From NCBI GenBank assembly GCA_023389255.1, contig JAEWER010000019.1:62001-126000 (forward strand): 64,000 nucleotides of DNA. The letters run 5' to 3'. Made by a program: the position numbers and the translations under genes. This document shows, one piece after another, positions 50,993 to 60,661 of this stretch. The notes under the pieces were generated by a model. It was not told where the DNA came from and did no database searches. It was given only the letters and a program-made list of their open reading frames with translations. Position 1 is the stretch's first letter. Every line of letters begins with the position of its first letter. The stretch comes from Bacillota bacterium. Its GTDB lineage: Bacteria > Bacillota > Clostridia > Saccharofermentanales > DTU023.

Positions 50993-53116
50993 ATGAGTAA
51001 TTTTAGAAAAACGAAAATTTTTGCAACTTTAACAGCAATGTTGTTGCTAGTGAGTACAGTTAATCCCGTTTTAGCAACGAGCAAAGAAGTCGAAGAAAAA
51101 GCACAAGTTGCTTCTTTTAGCAAAACAGAAGCAATCTTTGGCAAGTTGCAAAATGACGGTGCGCTGAAAGAAGCATATGTTGTGAATCAGTTTGAGGTGA
51201 CAGATAAAAATACGCGCGAACTGAAAGATTACGGCAATTACAGTGAAATCACTGCGATATCTACTCCCGAGGCCGCTTTAGAGCAAAAAGCAGATGAAGT
51301 AACGTTTAAAGTAAAAGATGGTAGGAATTGGTATCAAGGTACCTTAAAACAACCTCAATTACCTTGGAATATTCGCTTGCACTATTACTTAGATGGCAAC
51401 GAAATAAAGCCAGAAGAATTAAAAGAAAAAAGTGGTGCCCTTAAAATACAAATAACCATTACTCCGAAGAAAGATGAGAAGAGTAAGTTTTATACTGAGC
51501 ACTATGCCATACAGGTTCGAATCCCTTTCCTTGCAGAAAAAAGTGAACAAATTAAAGCAAAAGACGCAGTGATAGCGAGTGAAGGTAAGGAAATTACCGC
51601 TACCTATACTCTGTTACCAGGTAAAGAAAAGTATGAAATAGAGGCGGAGGCTCAAGTCAGTAATTTTGAGCAAGCAGGCATTAGATTTACAGCCATTCCC
51701 TTAAAACTAGCCCTAGATACAGAACAACAGGAACAATTACAGGACGCCTTAAATCAATTTAACGATGCAGCTAATAGCCTAAAAAAAGGGTCATATGAGT
51801 TAGACGAAAAAGGAGATTCTTTAACTCAAGGTGGAGATAAATTAAAGCAAGGTTCTAGCAAATTAAAAGATGCGAGTAAGCGCTTAAATAACGGCATTCG
51901 TGATTTTCTAGCAGGTGTTAGCAAATTAAATTTAGGCAATCAAAATTTATCTAATGGAAACAAAGAGCTAGCGGATGGTGCAGAAAAATTTGCTTTAGGT
52001 ATAGATAAGTTAGGCAAAGGTTTAGCTTTAATAGCAGCACAAAATGAAGCTCTAAGCCAGGGGGCTGGTGCATTGAATCTTGCCCTAACCCAGATGAAAG
52101 ATTCAGTGCCGACAGTAAAGGATAATAGTGATCAACTCAAACAGCTAGAAGAGGCAGGCAAAGATCTAGAAGTGGGTTTGACTGCTTATGTAGATGCTAC
52201 TAGTCAGCTTGTAGATATGGTGTTGCTGGGCAAGGATGCTCTTTCACAATTAGGTGCTTTGACAGAGGGATTACAGAGTAAAGAATTACCTGAAAGCAAC
52301 GAAGCCTGGCTTAACGCATTACAAATAGATCAAGCGAAGTGGCAAGATAAAGACATTCAAAAATTAGCTTCAGTACTTAGCTCTCAAGCGATTGCGCAAA
52401 ACAAGCTGGCGCAGAAGTTAGCAGAGCTTAAACCGACAATAACCCAATTGAATATGGCTCTTAAAACGCTTGATAACACCAAGATGCAAGAGTTAAAAAA
52501 GCAAGCGAGTGCACTCAAAGATGGGTTTAGCAAATTTAAGCAAGGTGTAGATCAATTGCTTAAACTTGCTTCCGGTGAAAGCTTAGCTAGGCTCAAAGAA
52601 GGTCTGAATCTATTAGCAACTAAAAGTCAAGAATTTAGTACAGGTCTAGATAGTTATTTAGGTAGCGTAGCGGAAATCGAAAAACAAGTTAACGGTACAG
52701 AAGAGGTAGCCGGTATTGTGAAGGGAGCTAACAGCTTAAGCGAAGCTAGCAGGGAATTAGCGAATGGTAGCGAAACTTTAGCTAAGGGAAGCGATGAACT
52801 AAAACACAATAGTGATGTGCTAGGGAATGGATTAGCCGAATATACCTCGCAATTAGGCACGTATTACCAAGGTGTAGAAGATTTAACTTTTGGTTTTAAG
52901 AGATATCTTAATGGTGTAAAAAAAGTAGCTAAGGGCAATGAAAAATTGTCTTCTGGTGTGAGTGAGTTTAGAGATGAAGTTGAAGCAAAATTGATCAAAG
53001 AATTAAATAAGTACAGTGGCAAAGATTTTAAAGCTAAATCTTTTGTATCAGATAAAAATAAGGGTGAAGTAGCTGTACAATTCATTTTGCAAACTTCAGG
53101 CATTGGTCAAGAATAA
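50993..53116 (+). CDS. Secreted repeat-rich protein paired with the MMPL exporter (YhgE/Pip-like repeats)
   Basis: A 707-residue protein with a signal peptide (IFATLTAMLLLVSTVNPVLA). Residues about 30-250 form a polar, strand-rich domain. From about 260 to 690 there are helical repeats of the L-x-x-G-x-x-x-L type (LTQGGDKLKQGSSKLKDASK, ANGSETLAKGSDELKHNSD), as in YhgE/Pip phage-infection proteins. Unlike YhgE it has no C-terminal membrane spans. AAAGGAG precedes the ATG at 50993. The tight pairing with an MMPL transporter suggests an external stalk or scaffold for export. Confidence 0.75.
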   Translation: MSNFRKTKIFATLTAMLLLVSTVNPVLATSKEVEEKAQVASFSKTEAIFGKLQNDGALKEAYVVNQFEVTDKNTRELKDYGNYSEITAISTPEAALEQKADEVTFKVKDGRNWYQGTLKQPQLPWNIRLHYYLDGNEIKPEELKEKSGALKIQITITPKKDEKSKFYTEHYAIQVRIPFLAEKSEQIKAKDAVIASEGKEITATYTLLPGKEKYEIEAEAQVSNFEQAGIRFTAIPLKLALDTEQQEQLQDALNQFNDAANSLKKGSYELDEKGDSLTQGGDKLKQGSSKLKDASKRLNNGIRDFLAGVSKLNLGNQNLSNGNKELADGAEKFALGIDKLGKGLALIAAQNEALSQGAGALNLALTQMKDSVPTVKDNSDQLKQLEEAGKDLEVGLTAYVDATSQLVDMVLLGKDALSQLGALTEGLQSKELPESNEAWLNALQIDQAKWQDKDIQKLASVLSSQAIAQNKLAQKLAELKPTITQLNMALKTLDNTKMQELKKQASALKDGFSKFKQGVDQLLKLASGESLARLKEGLNLLATKSQEFSTGLDSYLGSVAEIEKQVNGTEEVAGIVKGANSLSEASRELANGSETLAKGSDELKHNSDVLGNGLAEYTSQLGTYYQGVEDLTFGFKRYLNGVKKVAKGNEKLSSGVSEFRDEVEAKLIKELNKYSGKDFKAKSFVSDKNKGEVAVQFILQTSGIGQE

Positions 53117-53120
53117 AAAG

Positions 53121-53636
53121 CTAAAAGTGTTTGCGTGGGTAATCTTTGCGTAAAAAGGGTATCCAGTTGAGTACAACAGCTAAAACGACGCCTATTATGG
53201 TTTCAACTACACGGTTGTAAGCAAAGAGTAGAGGATTGATGTCGTTGCCATGGTTTAACACGATGGAAAAGAAAACGACAACGGTTATAGTAGCTGAATT
53301 GGGTTGCCTTATGGTCGAAATTAACCAAATGAGAAAGACAACAACTAAGGACATACAGAAATAATTGGCTACCGGATATATAGAAAGCCAACGACCTAAT
53401 TCAGCATATAACCAAAGCAAGCCAACAAAACCGCCAATAAAAGTGCCTAGCATACGGCTTAGACCACTGCTTAAAGCAGTTTTCATATCGGAACGTAAAC
53501 AGATGATAGCTGCTATAACTGAATAAAAAACACTGTCAGTATGACCGCGTAAAATAGCAATGATAAAGCAACAAAAGACGGCTATTGCCGTCTTAATAAT
53601 GCGTAGTCCTGGAAGTTTTAGCTGAATTTTTTCCAT
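53121..53636 (-). CDS. FUSC/aromatic acid exporter-like membrane protein
   Basis: A 171-residue membrane protein with four to five spans. KLPGLRIIKTAIAVFCCFIIAILRG, YSVIAAIICLRSDMKTALSSGLSRMLGTFIGGFVGLLW and NRVVETIIGVVLAVVLNW match the membrane half of FUSC/ArAE (DUF939-type) proteins. The cytoplasmic half of full-length members is absent. Its start overlaps the stop of the glutamine synthetase gene by one base, so the two are translated together. Confidence 0.82.
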   Translation of the reverse strand: MEKIQLKLPGLRIIKTAIAVFCCFIIAILRGHTDSVFYSVIAAIICLRSDMKTALSSGLSRMLGTFIGGFVGLLWLYAELGRWLSIYPVANYFCMSLVVVFLIWLISTIRQPNSATITVVVFFSIVLNHGNDINPLLFAYNRVVETIIGVVLAVVLNWIPFLRKDYPRKHF

Positions 53637-55621
53637 TAGTCTAGGATATTCTCCTTATAGACTTGATAGAGCTTATTTAACTTCTCCATTTTAGTGTCCA
53701 TTTCTAATTGTAGGGCAGAAGCTTCAGCCAAGTTACCATTGGTCAGGGCTTCGTAGATCTGTGAAAACAAGGATGTGGTGAACGTGTTGCTTTCGTCGTG
53801 ACTGCTCTGTACCAATTCTGAACGGATAGAAGCGATTTCATACCAGAGTTCATCTAAGAATTTTAGACTATCTAAATCGCGTTCTAAAAGATAACTCAAG
53901 CTTTGACGATCCAAACTGTGTAGGCGCTTCGTTGCACGTACCTTGTTACGATTGACTTCGATTAAGCGATCTTTCAATTCACGTACCCATAAGTCCAACA
54001 TGGCTTGGATATAACTTTGCAAAAGACGCTCAGTAAAGACATTATCTGCGGTCAGAATAGCTAATTGTTCAGTTGAAGAAACTAAATTTTGTAAAGTGTC
54101 GTGTACATTAGCTGCCGGCACGCCAAACAGGGAGTCGCGTTCAGCATCACTATAGGCAGAAAAAATATCTAAATCTGAACAATACTGGTACTCTTTCTTG
54201 AGATACGGAGTTTCTTCACCTTGTTTTTTACGTAGTTCTGCTACTAGCTCCTGGCTACAGCTGGGATTTGAGCGTCCGGAGGTAGCAACAGCTTTAATGC
54301 CGTCAAACATTACTTGGCAGATAGCGGCTAAAGCGAAGTATAAGTTGGTTCCTGGTGCAGGTGAACGCATCTCAAATCTAGTTGAAGGCTTGGGTGCTTT
54401 GGGATTTCTGATCAAAGAAATTAGCACGGTGCGGTTGCGCGATAGTTCACCCGCTTTTTCGCTGATGGCAGCTACAGGGTGGGTGGGAGCTTCAAAGCCT
54501 GGTTTTAAACGATTAAAGGTATCGTTGGTGCAGGAAACAAAAGGAGCAACTAATTCACGATAATGCTTCAAAATTCCCATTAAAGCACCATAACCCGCGC
54601 AGGAAAGATTATCCTTAGTGATATCTTCTGGTGCAAACAAGTTACAACGTTCACCATTTTTAAAATAAAGCCAGACGTTGAAATGGGTATGTTCGCCAGA
54701 GCCAGCAACACCTGAAATAGGTTTAGCAAGGTAAGAAATTTCTAAGCCATGCAAGCGGAAAATTTCTTCGATAATGATTCTAATGGCTTGCTCATTATCC
54801 ACACCTTGCAAGTCATAATCATAAGACCAATCAACTTCTAATTGCTCTAAAATATGGTCCATGTCTCCCGTTCCAGTAAGATGTGCTTTAACACCACCTA
54901 CTTCCTTATGTCCCATTTCTGGATTGAAGCCATACTTATCTAAAACGAGTAGAGAGCGTTCTAAAGCGGAGCGGACAACACCCTTGGTACGCTTCCAATA
55001 TTGTTCTTTTAATCCTTGCGAAATTGAAAGATGTTCTTCAGCTACAACATCATCAGGAGTTTTAACCCAAAACTCTAATTCGGTGGCGATGGTTAACTTA
55101 ACATCGGTTAGTTGGCTTACATCTTGCGAGCAAGGGCAAAGCTCAGGATAACTTTGTAGCAATTCTTTAATGCGATGCGCGAACGAAGCGATAGCTCTCT
55201 TCAGCAATGATCTCGAGCACACAAAATCTTGGTTGTGACGTAAAAAGCAAGGAATCCGTAATGTGCCACAAGGAAGTTTTATATCTGGCAAGATATGTTC
55301 GTAATTGTAATCCACATACCAGTTGACATCTAAGTCAGCGATGAGATCGACTTGTGCATCGTTGATATTGGCTATTCCAGGCAAAACTACAGAAGAACCG
55401 TCTGTCTGCACACTGCCGTGTAAATATGAAGACATGCTCTCAATAAATTGCGAAATTGGTATTTTGACGTCGGTATCGTTGCCTGCAATATCTACAGCGA
55501 TCAAGGAAACAAAACAAACTTCAGGATGTTTGGCTAAAATTTTAGCTAATTTGCTTTCGTCGTGATCTTCCGGTTTTACGCAGTACAGTAGGTTGGGATA
55601 CATGGAAAATGATGTGAACAT
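53636..55621 (-). CDS. Glutamine synthetase family protein, long form with helical C-terminal extension
   Basis: A 661-residue member of the glutamine synthetase family, which ligates ammonia to glutamate using ATP. Motifs: VSLIAVDIAGNDTDVKIPISQF (beta-grasp), TELEFWVKTP, NPEMGHKEVGGVKAHL, GVAGSGEHTHFNVWL, NDTFNRLKPGFEAPTHPVAA, NRTVLISLIR and STRFEMRSPAPGTNLYFALAAI. After the catalytic barrel there are about 190 extra residues, helical and charged. It is longer than type I (about 450) and differs from type III (about 700). It may be a second or regulatory enzyme. Confidence 0.85.
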   Translation of the reverse strand: MFTSFSMYPNLLYCVKPEDHDESKLAKILAKHPEVCFVSLIAVDIAGNDTDVKIPISQFIESMSSYLHGSVQTDGSSVVLPGIANINDAQVDLIADLDVNWYVDYNYEHILPDIKLPCGTLRIPCFLRHNQDFVCSRSLLKRAIASFAHRIKELLQSYPELCPCSQDVSQLTDVKLTIATELEFWVKTPDDVVAEEHLSISQGLKEQYWKRTKGVVRSALERSLLVLDKYGFNPEMGHKEVGGVKAHLTGTGDMDHILEQLEVDWSYDYDLQGVDNEQAIRIIIEEIFRLHGLEISYLAKPISGVAGSGEHTHFNVWLYFKNGERCNLFAPEDITKDNLSCAGYGALMGILKHYRELVAPFVSCTNDTFNRLKPGFEAPTHPVAAISEKAGELSRNRTVLISLIRNPKAPKPSTRFEMRSPAPGTNLYFALAAICQVMFDGIKAVATSGRSNPSCSQELVAELRKKQGEETPYLKKEYQYCSDLDIFSAYSDAERDSLFGVPAANVHDTLQNLVSSTEQLAILTADNVFTERLLQSYIQAMLDLWVRELKDRLIEVNRNKVRATKRLHSLDRQSLSYLLERDLDSLKFLDELWYEIASIRSELVQSSHDESNTFTTSLFSQIYEALTNGNLAEASALQLEMDTKMEKLNKLYQVYKENILD

Positions 55622-55716
55622 ATGCTACCTAATTTCTCTTGTTTTAGTTTGAACCTGAGTTCATTAAGATCGCTTAATTTTACACCAGTTACAGCCTGAG
55701 CACATCATATTGATAA

Positions 55717-55725
55717 TGATATAAT
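55717..55725 (+). promoter_or_regulatory. Extended -10 promoter element of the VanW gene
   Basis: TGATATAAT, a perfect TATAAT preceded by TGN, located 50 bases before the TTG start at 55775. The -35 region is weak. It is in the divergent gap between the glutamine synthetase and VanW genes. Confidence 0.55.
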
Positions 55726-55774
55726 CACACATAGTTTAGTATTTAATAAAATACCTACAGTAGGGAGAATAGGC

Positions 55775-58285
55775 TTGAAATTATTTTCTGGCAGAAATAG
55801 CTCTAACAATAAACACAAAGCAGAGTTGTCACTTGCACAAAACCCTGTAAAGAACAAGGCAGAGAGATTGGCACCAAAGAGCAAAAGAAAACAAAGAGAT
55901 GTTTCTTCTATTTCTGCGCCTATAAATCGTAGATCTAAGGCGCAAAAGTCGCAAGCAGGCAAGACAGCGCAAGCAGTAAAATACAATTCACAAAAAGCCT
56001 CCACTGTAGAAGTAAAAAAGACGGGTAAAACTACTAGTGAATATTTTCGTCCTACTTTCAATTTAATTTACGCTGAACCAAAACAAAATCCGAAAACTAG
56101 ACAACAAGCGAGGCGTACTCAAAAACCAGTCCCTACCCATGTCGAGACAAATGACTGGCAAGGTTTGATCAATGCTACAGACTTTACTCGTGGCAAATTA
56201 AATTCCAAGGAATATGAGCAAGCGGTTCATTCATCTCATGATTTTGGTGCGCCAGAAGAATTTAATTTTGTAGCGTCAGCAAAAGCCAAAGAAGCGATGT
56301 TAAAAAGAGAGCGTCCAGCCAGAAGGAGTCCTAAAAATCAAGCTCAAGTAGCAATTGAAAGAGATAAAGCAACAAACAAAGAGCCAGATAAAGAAAGTAT
56401 CAGTAATCAGAAAAATACTAAAGAAACACTTATAGCGGAAGTAAAAGCTAAGGCTAAGCTACAAGTGCAAAGCAAAGCTCACGTCAATTCCTATGAAAAG
56501 CTATTGGCTAAGGCTTATAGAGCAAAGAAAAAAGAAGAAAAAAATAACGAACAAAAACTAAAACAAACCAAGAAGTCAGAGCAAACTAAAAACACTAAAC
56601 CAACGCAATCAACTCTAAGTCTTAAGAGTGTAAGCAAACAGCAAACAGCTGGAGTACAAAGTAAAGGTAAACTCACAGCTAAGATTAAGCAGAGTGAAAC
56701 AAAGAATACTAGTAAACTAAAGGCGACTAAACTAACAGCAAAGCAAGGGAAAAAAGCTGAACCTACGGTGAACAAACTTAGCTTCCTTGCTAATACAAAA
56801 ACTAAAGTAGCCGGTGTAGCTATCTTTTTGTTACTTATTGTTGCGGGATTTTTTGTACTAAACAAAGTTCTTCAGCCAACAGTTTTGGGATCTGAGATCT
56901 ACCTTGAGCAAATTTCGTTAGGTAATTTGGATCAGGAAGAATTTACCAAGACCCTATCAAAAGTCGAAGCAGATATCCTGAAACAATTTCCGCTCAAGCT
57001 GAGTACACCCAACCAAGATGTTCAGGTAGATTTAGCGGATTTAGGAGTTGAGCTTGATTTTGCAGCGATGTTCGAGCAAGCCAAAAATCAGGACGAGAAA
57101 CGAAGAGAGCAACACAAAAAAGGATGGTTTGATAATAGTCCTACCACTCCTTTACCTGCCATTAGCTTAGGTTATGTTTTCACTCTCGATGAACAAAAAT
57201 TTAAACAGAACTTGCCTAAATTACACAAAAAATTAGATAGTAAACTACAAGAAGCAGAGATCAAAGGCTTTGATATAAAAAAGCTAGCTTTTGATATCTC
57301 GCCATCCTCTTCTGAGTTCAAACTAAGTGATAGCGAATTAAAACAAAAGTTAGAAACGTTGATACATGGCGGGATGAAAGAACAGACAATTGAATTGGCT
57401 AAAGGAGAAGGCAAAAAGCCCAAAGTAACTAAAGAAGTGCTTGCAAGTAAAGTGGGCTTGGTTTCAGAGGCTTTCACAAAATTGCCCTATTGGCAAGAAA
57501 GCAGAAACCAAAATTTGAGAAGAGCCAGCGAAATTCTAAATGGTTACATGCTGAAACCAGGAGAAGAATTTTCTTACAATACAGCATTAGGTCCCCAAGA
57601 TGAGGAGCACGGTTTTGCTCTAGGTTATGCTGATTACAACGGAGTGCCTATTTTAGAAATAGGTGGCGGTCTTTGTCAGATCAGCACAACATTATTTCAA
57701 GCCGTTGCAAAAGCTGATTTAGAGATTGTTGAGCGACACACGCACGGTAAAATGGTGTCTTACACACATCATGGTATGGATGCTATGGTTGCTGATTGGG
57801 CTGATTTTAAATTTAAAAATAATAAGGATTATCCTGTAGCCATCAGTGCTAATTTTGATGAAACGGAAGGCATTATCACTTACAAAATCTATGGTCAACT
57901 TTTGCCTGACAATCTCCATATAGAACTTGAAAGTGAAAAGATAGACGATATCAAGGCCTCAGATGTAGTTGAGTATGTATCCAATAAGGATATGGCGCCG
58001 GGTGAAGAAGAAGTCCTGCGCGATAAAATCGACGGTTCAGAGTGGCGTACTTACAAAATCTACTACGATAAAGACAACAATGAAGTGAAGAGGGAATCTT
58101 TCTTATATAGCAACTATGAAGCTTATACCAAAAAGGTACAAGTCAAAGATGCTAGTCTTTATCAAACGGTGACTACTACGAATAAAGACAATCATCAGAA
58201 TAATGATGAAGATAACTATCCTGGTATAGATCAGGTAACTGCAGATTCTGATTCTCATAACACTGCAGATGACGATAAAAATTAA
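55775..58285 (+). CDS. VanW-family envelope protein with a 340-residue basic cytoplasmic tail
   Basis: An 836-residue protein. Residues 1-340 are low-complexity, rich in Lys, Gln, Ala, Thr and Ser, with no signal peptide, and should be cytoplasmic. A single span follows (about 345-367, VAGVAIFLLLIVAGFFVL). The external part has a peptidoglycan-binding-like domain (GSEIYLEQISLGNLDQEEF, about 375-545) and then the VanW domain (about 580-710) with GYMLKPGEEFSYN, GGGLCQISTTLFQAV and ERHTHGKMVSYTHHGMDAMV. A possible G5-like C-terminal region and a Asp/Asn-rich tail end the protein. The start is TTG with GGGAG upstream. Confidence 0.85.
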   Translation: MKLFSGRNSSNNKHKAELSLAQNPVKNKAERLAPKSKRKQRDVSSISAPINRRSKAQKSQAGKTAQAVKYNSQKASTVEVKKTGKTTSEYFRPTFNLIYAEPKQNPKTRQQARRTQKPVPTHVETNDWQGLINATDFTRGKLNSKEYEQAVHSSHDFGAPEEFNFVASAKAKEAMLKRERPARRSPKNQAQVAIERDKATNKEPDKESISNQKNTKETLIAEVKAKAKLQVQSKAHVNSYEKLLAKAYRAKKKEEKNNEQKLKQTKKSEQTKNTKPTQSTLSLKSVSKQQTAGVQSKGKLTAKIKQSETKNTSKLKATKLTAKQGKKAEPTVNKLSFLANTKTKVAGVAIFLLLIVAGFFVLNKVLQPTVLGSEIYLEQISLGNLDQEEFTKTLSKVEADILKQFPLKLSTPNQDVQVDLADLGVELDFAAMFEQAKNQDEKRREQHKKGWFDNSPTTPLPAISLGYVFTLDEQKFKQNLPKLHKKLDSKLQEAEIKGFDIKKLAFDISPSSSEFKLSDSELKQKLETLIHGGMKEQTIELAKGEGKKPKVTKEVLASKVGLVSEAFTKLPYWQESRNQNLRRASEILNGYMLKPGEEFSYNTALGPQDEEHGFALGYADYNGVPILEIGGGLCQISTTLFQAVAKADLEIVERHTHGKMVSYTHHGMDAMVADWADFKFKNNKDYPVAISANFDETEGIITYKIYGQLLPDNLHIELESEKIDDIKASDVVEYVSNKDMAPGEEEVLRDKIDGSEWRTYKIYYDKDNNEVKRESFLYSNYEAYTKKVQVKDASLYQTVTTTNKDNHQNNDEDNYPGIDQVTADSDSHNTADDDKN

Positions 58286-58292
58286 GGTGCGG

Positions 58293-59546
58293 ATGTTTTC
58301 GAATATGCCTCATGCTCTGATCATGCCCACAATGTTTGGCATTGAAAAAGTGACCAGCTCTGAGTTATTAGCTTTGGGATTTAGCCAAGAAAAGATTACT
58401 GTATCTGATGGCAGAGTTAGATTAGAAGTTGACGATATCGACTTAGCTTCAGTAGTTGCTAAATTAAATTTTAATTTGCGCTCGGCGGAGCGTGTACTAA
58501 TTGAACTTGCAGTAGGTTCTGCTACCACTTTTGATCAAGTTTTTGACTTCGTTAAAAGTTTACCTTGGCATCAGTGGCTTGATCCAGGCTATTTAATTAA
58601 GGTTGAAGGTTACTCACGTAAATCTCAATTGTATGGTGTGCCTTCTCTGCAAAGAGTGATCAAAAAAGCGATTATAGAGCAACTCAAAGCACAAAAGATT
58701 GCTTTGACTGCTGAAGGCAACATTTTAGAAGACATAAACTTAGGACTTGATCACATACGCTTCATTATGTATGAAGATCAATTGATTTTAACTTTGGATA
58801 CAACTGGTGTGGGTTTACACAAGAGAGGTTATAGACCACTCAGACATGAAGCACCTATGCGTGAAAGTTTAGCCTCTGCTTTGCTTGCGCTAGCGCAAGC
58901 AGAACGCAAGATTAAACAGGGTAATTATTTCTGGGATCCCCTCTGTGGTAGCGGGACTTTACCTATTGAGCTAGCTCTAATATTGACCAAAACAGCGCCT
59001 GGTATCAATCGTCATTTTTTAGGGGAGAAGTTAAGCATAGTTGGTAAAGCTGTTTTTGATCGAGAAAGAGAATTAGCGAAACAAACATCTCTTTTGTATT
59101 ATCAAGATAGGGATGCTAGGAAAGTTGATTTACTAGCAGAACTTAAAGGACATATTTTTGCTAGTGATCTAGATGAAAACGCCATTAGCAACGCCAAAGA
59201 AAATGCTAAAAGAGCTGGCGTGGATGCTCTCATTTCTTTTTTTCAGCACGCTCTGAGAGCAGATTTGCCAGAGCAACTGGTAGGCAAAGAAACGCTTTGT
59301 ATAATCACAAATCCTCCCTATGGTGAACGTTTGGGTTCTGAGCAAGAAGTAAAAGATATCTTTAGATCACTTAGACAATTATGTTTTAAGCAAGAACACT
59401 TAAGAAGTGACCGCTATTTATATGTTATTTCGCCAGCACGATATTTAGAGAAGATCATGGAACATTTGGCAGATAAAAGGCGCAAGCTCTACAACGGCAT
59501 GATTGAATGCACTTTTTATCAGTTTTTTCGCCACCCTAAAAACTAA
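58293..59546 (+). CDS. THUMP-domain rRNA/RNA methyltransferase (RlmL N-terminal/YpsC-like)
   Basis: A 417-residue SAM-dependent methyltransferase. The start MFSNMPHALIMPTMFGIEKVTSSELLALGF is typical of the family's N-terminal ferredoxin-like and THUMP region. The catalytic part has GYRPLRHEAPMRESLASALL, WDPLCGSGTLPIELALI and the target-base motif IITNPPYGERLG. It probably forms N2-methylguanosine in 23S rRNA. The ATG at 58293 is preferred because AAGG lies upstream; 58269 is an in-frame alternative. It overlaps the end of the FHA gene by four bases. Confidence 0.92.
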   Translation: MFSNMPHALIMPTMFGIEKVTSSELLALGFSQEKITVSDGRVRLEVDDIDLASVVAKLNFNLRSAERVLIELAVGSATTFDQVFDFVKSLPWHQWLDPGYLIKVEGYSRKSQLYGVPSLQRVIKKAIIEQLKAQKIALTAEGNILEDINLGLDHIRFIMYEDQLILTLDTTGVGLHKRGYRPLRHEAPMRESLASALLALAQAERKIKQGNYFWDPLCGSGTLPIELALILTKTAPGINRHFLGEKLSIVGKAVFDRERELAKQTSLLYYQDRDARKVDLLAELKGHIFASDLDENAISNAKENAKRAGVDALISFFQHALRADLPEQLVGKETLCIITNPPYGERLGSEQEVKDIFRSLRQLCFKQEHLRSDRYLYVISPARYLEKIMEHLADKRRKLYNGMIECTFYQFFRHPKN

Positions 59547-60613
59547 TCTAACTTGAAGAAAAACTGTTTTTGTGCGAACTGAATTTTGCAATTATCGGGC
59601 AAAATATACTCACGATGTTTGTTTAGTTTTTTACCGTCTACATAGGTGGCATTACATGAGCCCAAATCTTCGATGAAATAGTTTCCACCATAACGTGTGA
59701 TGCGGGCATGTTTACGACTGATACAGGGGTCTAAAATGGGCAAATCACAAACAAAGCGATCTCTACCAATTAAAAAGTCATCTACCAAGATAAATGAACG
59801 CAAACCTTCTTGTTCTCTAGAGGTACCAGGGGGACCTTCACTGATCAAAGCAATACGATAGGACATCTCATCTAGCTCTAATGATTGTGTCTTTTCAAAG
59901 GGTAGGTCTTGAGCTTTGAGTTGTTTCTTGATACTCGATAATAAACTAGTTTTAGCAATTTTCTTACTTGATTTAATTAGTTGCTTAGTTGAGTTTTGGT
60001 GATGTTTTTCTTTGGTTACTTTCTTCTTTGTCTGGGGCACTTTAGTTGCTTTGGCGCAATGCTTATTTTCAAATTTAGTCAGCAATTGTTTAGCCTTGCC
60101 AAAAGAGTTTAACTTGATAGAAGCTAGCCAAGCCCGTAGCAAAGAGTGCCAGGAACGTTGGAGACTGGCAGAATTTGTTTCTACCTTTTTTAGCAAGAGG
60201 TCAATGAGTGAAGTAAATTGCAAGTAGCTACTAGGTAGAGTGAGGTGCTCAAATCTCACCGGTAAGCACGGTATTTGTATTTGCTGAAGTTTTGCTTGAT
60301 AGAAAATGAGCTTGATTGTATGTACATGTAGCAGGTTTAGCTCAAACGATAACCCAATGCTGTGACAATTTTCGGCACAAGCCGTAAGTTCATGTAACAA
60401 ATTTAGCCAAAAAGAAATATTAGAGAGAATTGTCGGATTATCATCTAACAACCTAGCAAGAGTTTCTTGTTCTTTTAACTGTAAAGTAAGTAGCTGGAAA
60501 TTGTTGGTAGTATTGGTACAAAGCAGAGGTAACACAAAAGCGGGTGGGTTTTCCGTTAGTAGATATAACTCCGCTTGTTCAATTGTCTGGGGTAAAACGC
60601 GATAAGTAAGCAT
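59543..60613 (-). CDS. FHA-domain protein with DUF6382-like N-terminus
   Basis: A 356-residue cytoplasmic protein. The first 150 residues (YRVLPQTIEQAELYLL, HELTACAENCHSIGLSF) match the DUF6382-type domain. A Lys/Gln-rich linker follows. The C-terminal FHA domain reads FLIGRDRFVCDLPILDPCISRKHARITRYGG, EDLGSCNATYVDGKKL and binds phosphothreonine. The ATG at 60613 follows GAGGT. It lies downstream of the Flp pilin on the same strand, so it is probably part of the Tad pilus operon and could link it to Ser/Thr kinase signalling. Confidence 0.82.
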   Translation of the reverse strand: MLTYRVLPQTIEQAELYLLTENPPAFVLPLLCTNTTNNFQLLTLQLKEQETLARLLDDNPTILSNISFWLNLLHELTACAENCHSIGLSFELNLLHVHTIKLIFYQAKLQQIQIPCLPVRFEHLTLPSSYLQFTSLIDLLLKKVETNSASLQRSWHSLLRAWLASIKLNSFGKAKQLLTKFENKHCAKATKVPQTKKKVTKEKHHQNSTKQLIKSSKKIAKTSLLSSIKKQLKAQDLPFEKTQSLELDEMSYRIALISEGPPGTSREQEGLRSFILVDDFLIGRDRFVCDLPILDPCISRKHARITRYGGNYFIEDLGSCNATYVDGKKLNKHREYILPDNCKIQFAQKQFFFKLD

Positions 60614-60629
60614 ACTAGACCTCAAATTG

Positions 60630-60655
60630 CCAAGAGATAGCGAGCTATCTCTTGG
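60630..60655 (-). other. Intercistronic hairpin between Flp pilin and FHA genes
   Basis: A near-perfect inverted repeat CCAAGAGATAGC / GCTATCTCTTGG (12 bp, two-base centre) just after the pilin stop and 17 bases before the FHA start on the minus strand. No clear U-tract follows in that direction, so an mRNA-stabilising or processing element is more likely than a terminator. Confidence 0.6.
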
Positions 60656-60661
60656 TCTTGT

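Noticed and set aside
51511..51527. GGTTCGAATCC, resembling a tRNA T-arm
   Set aside because: It lies inside the MMPL-partner coding sequence and no acceptor, D or anticodon stems are present around it.
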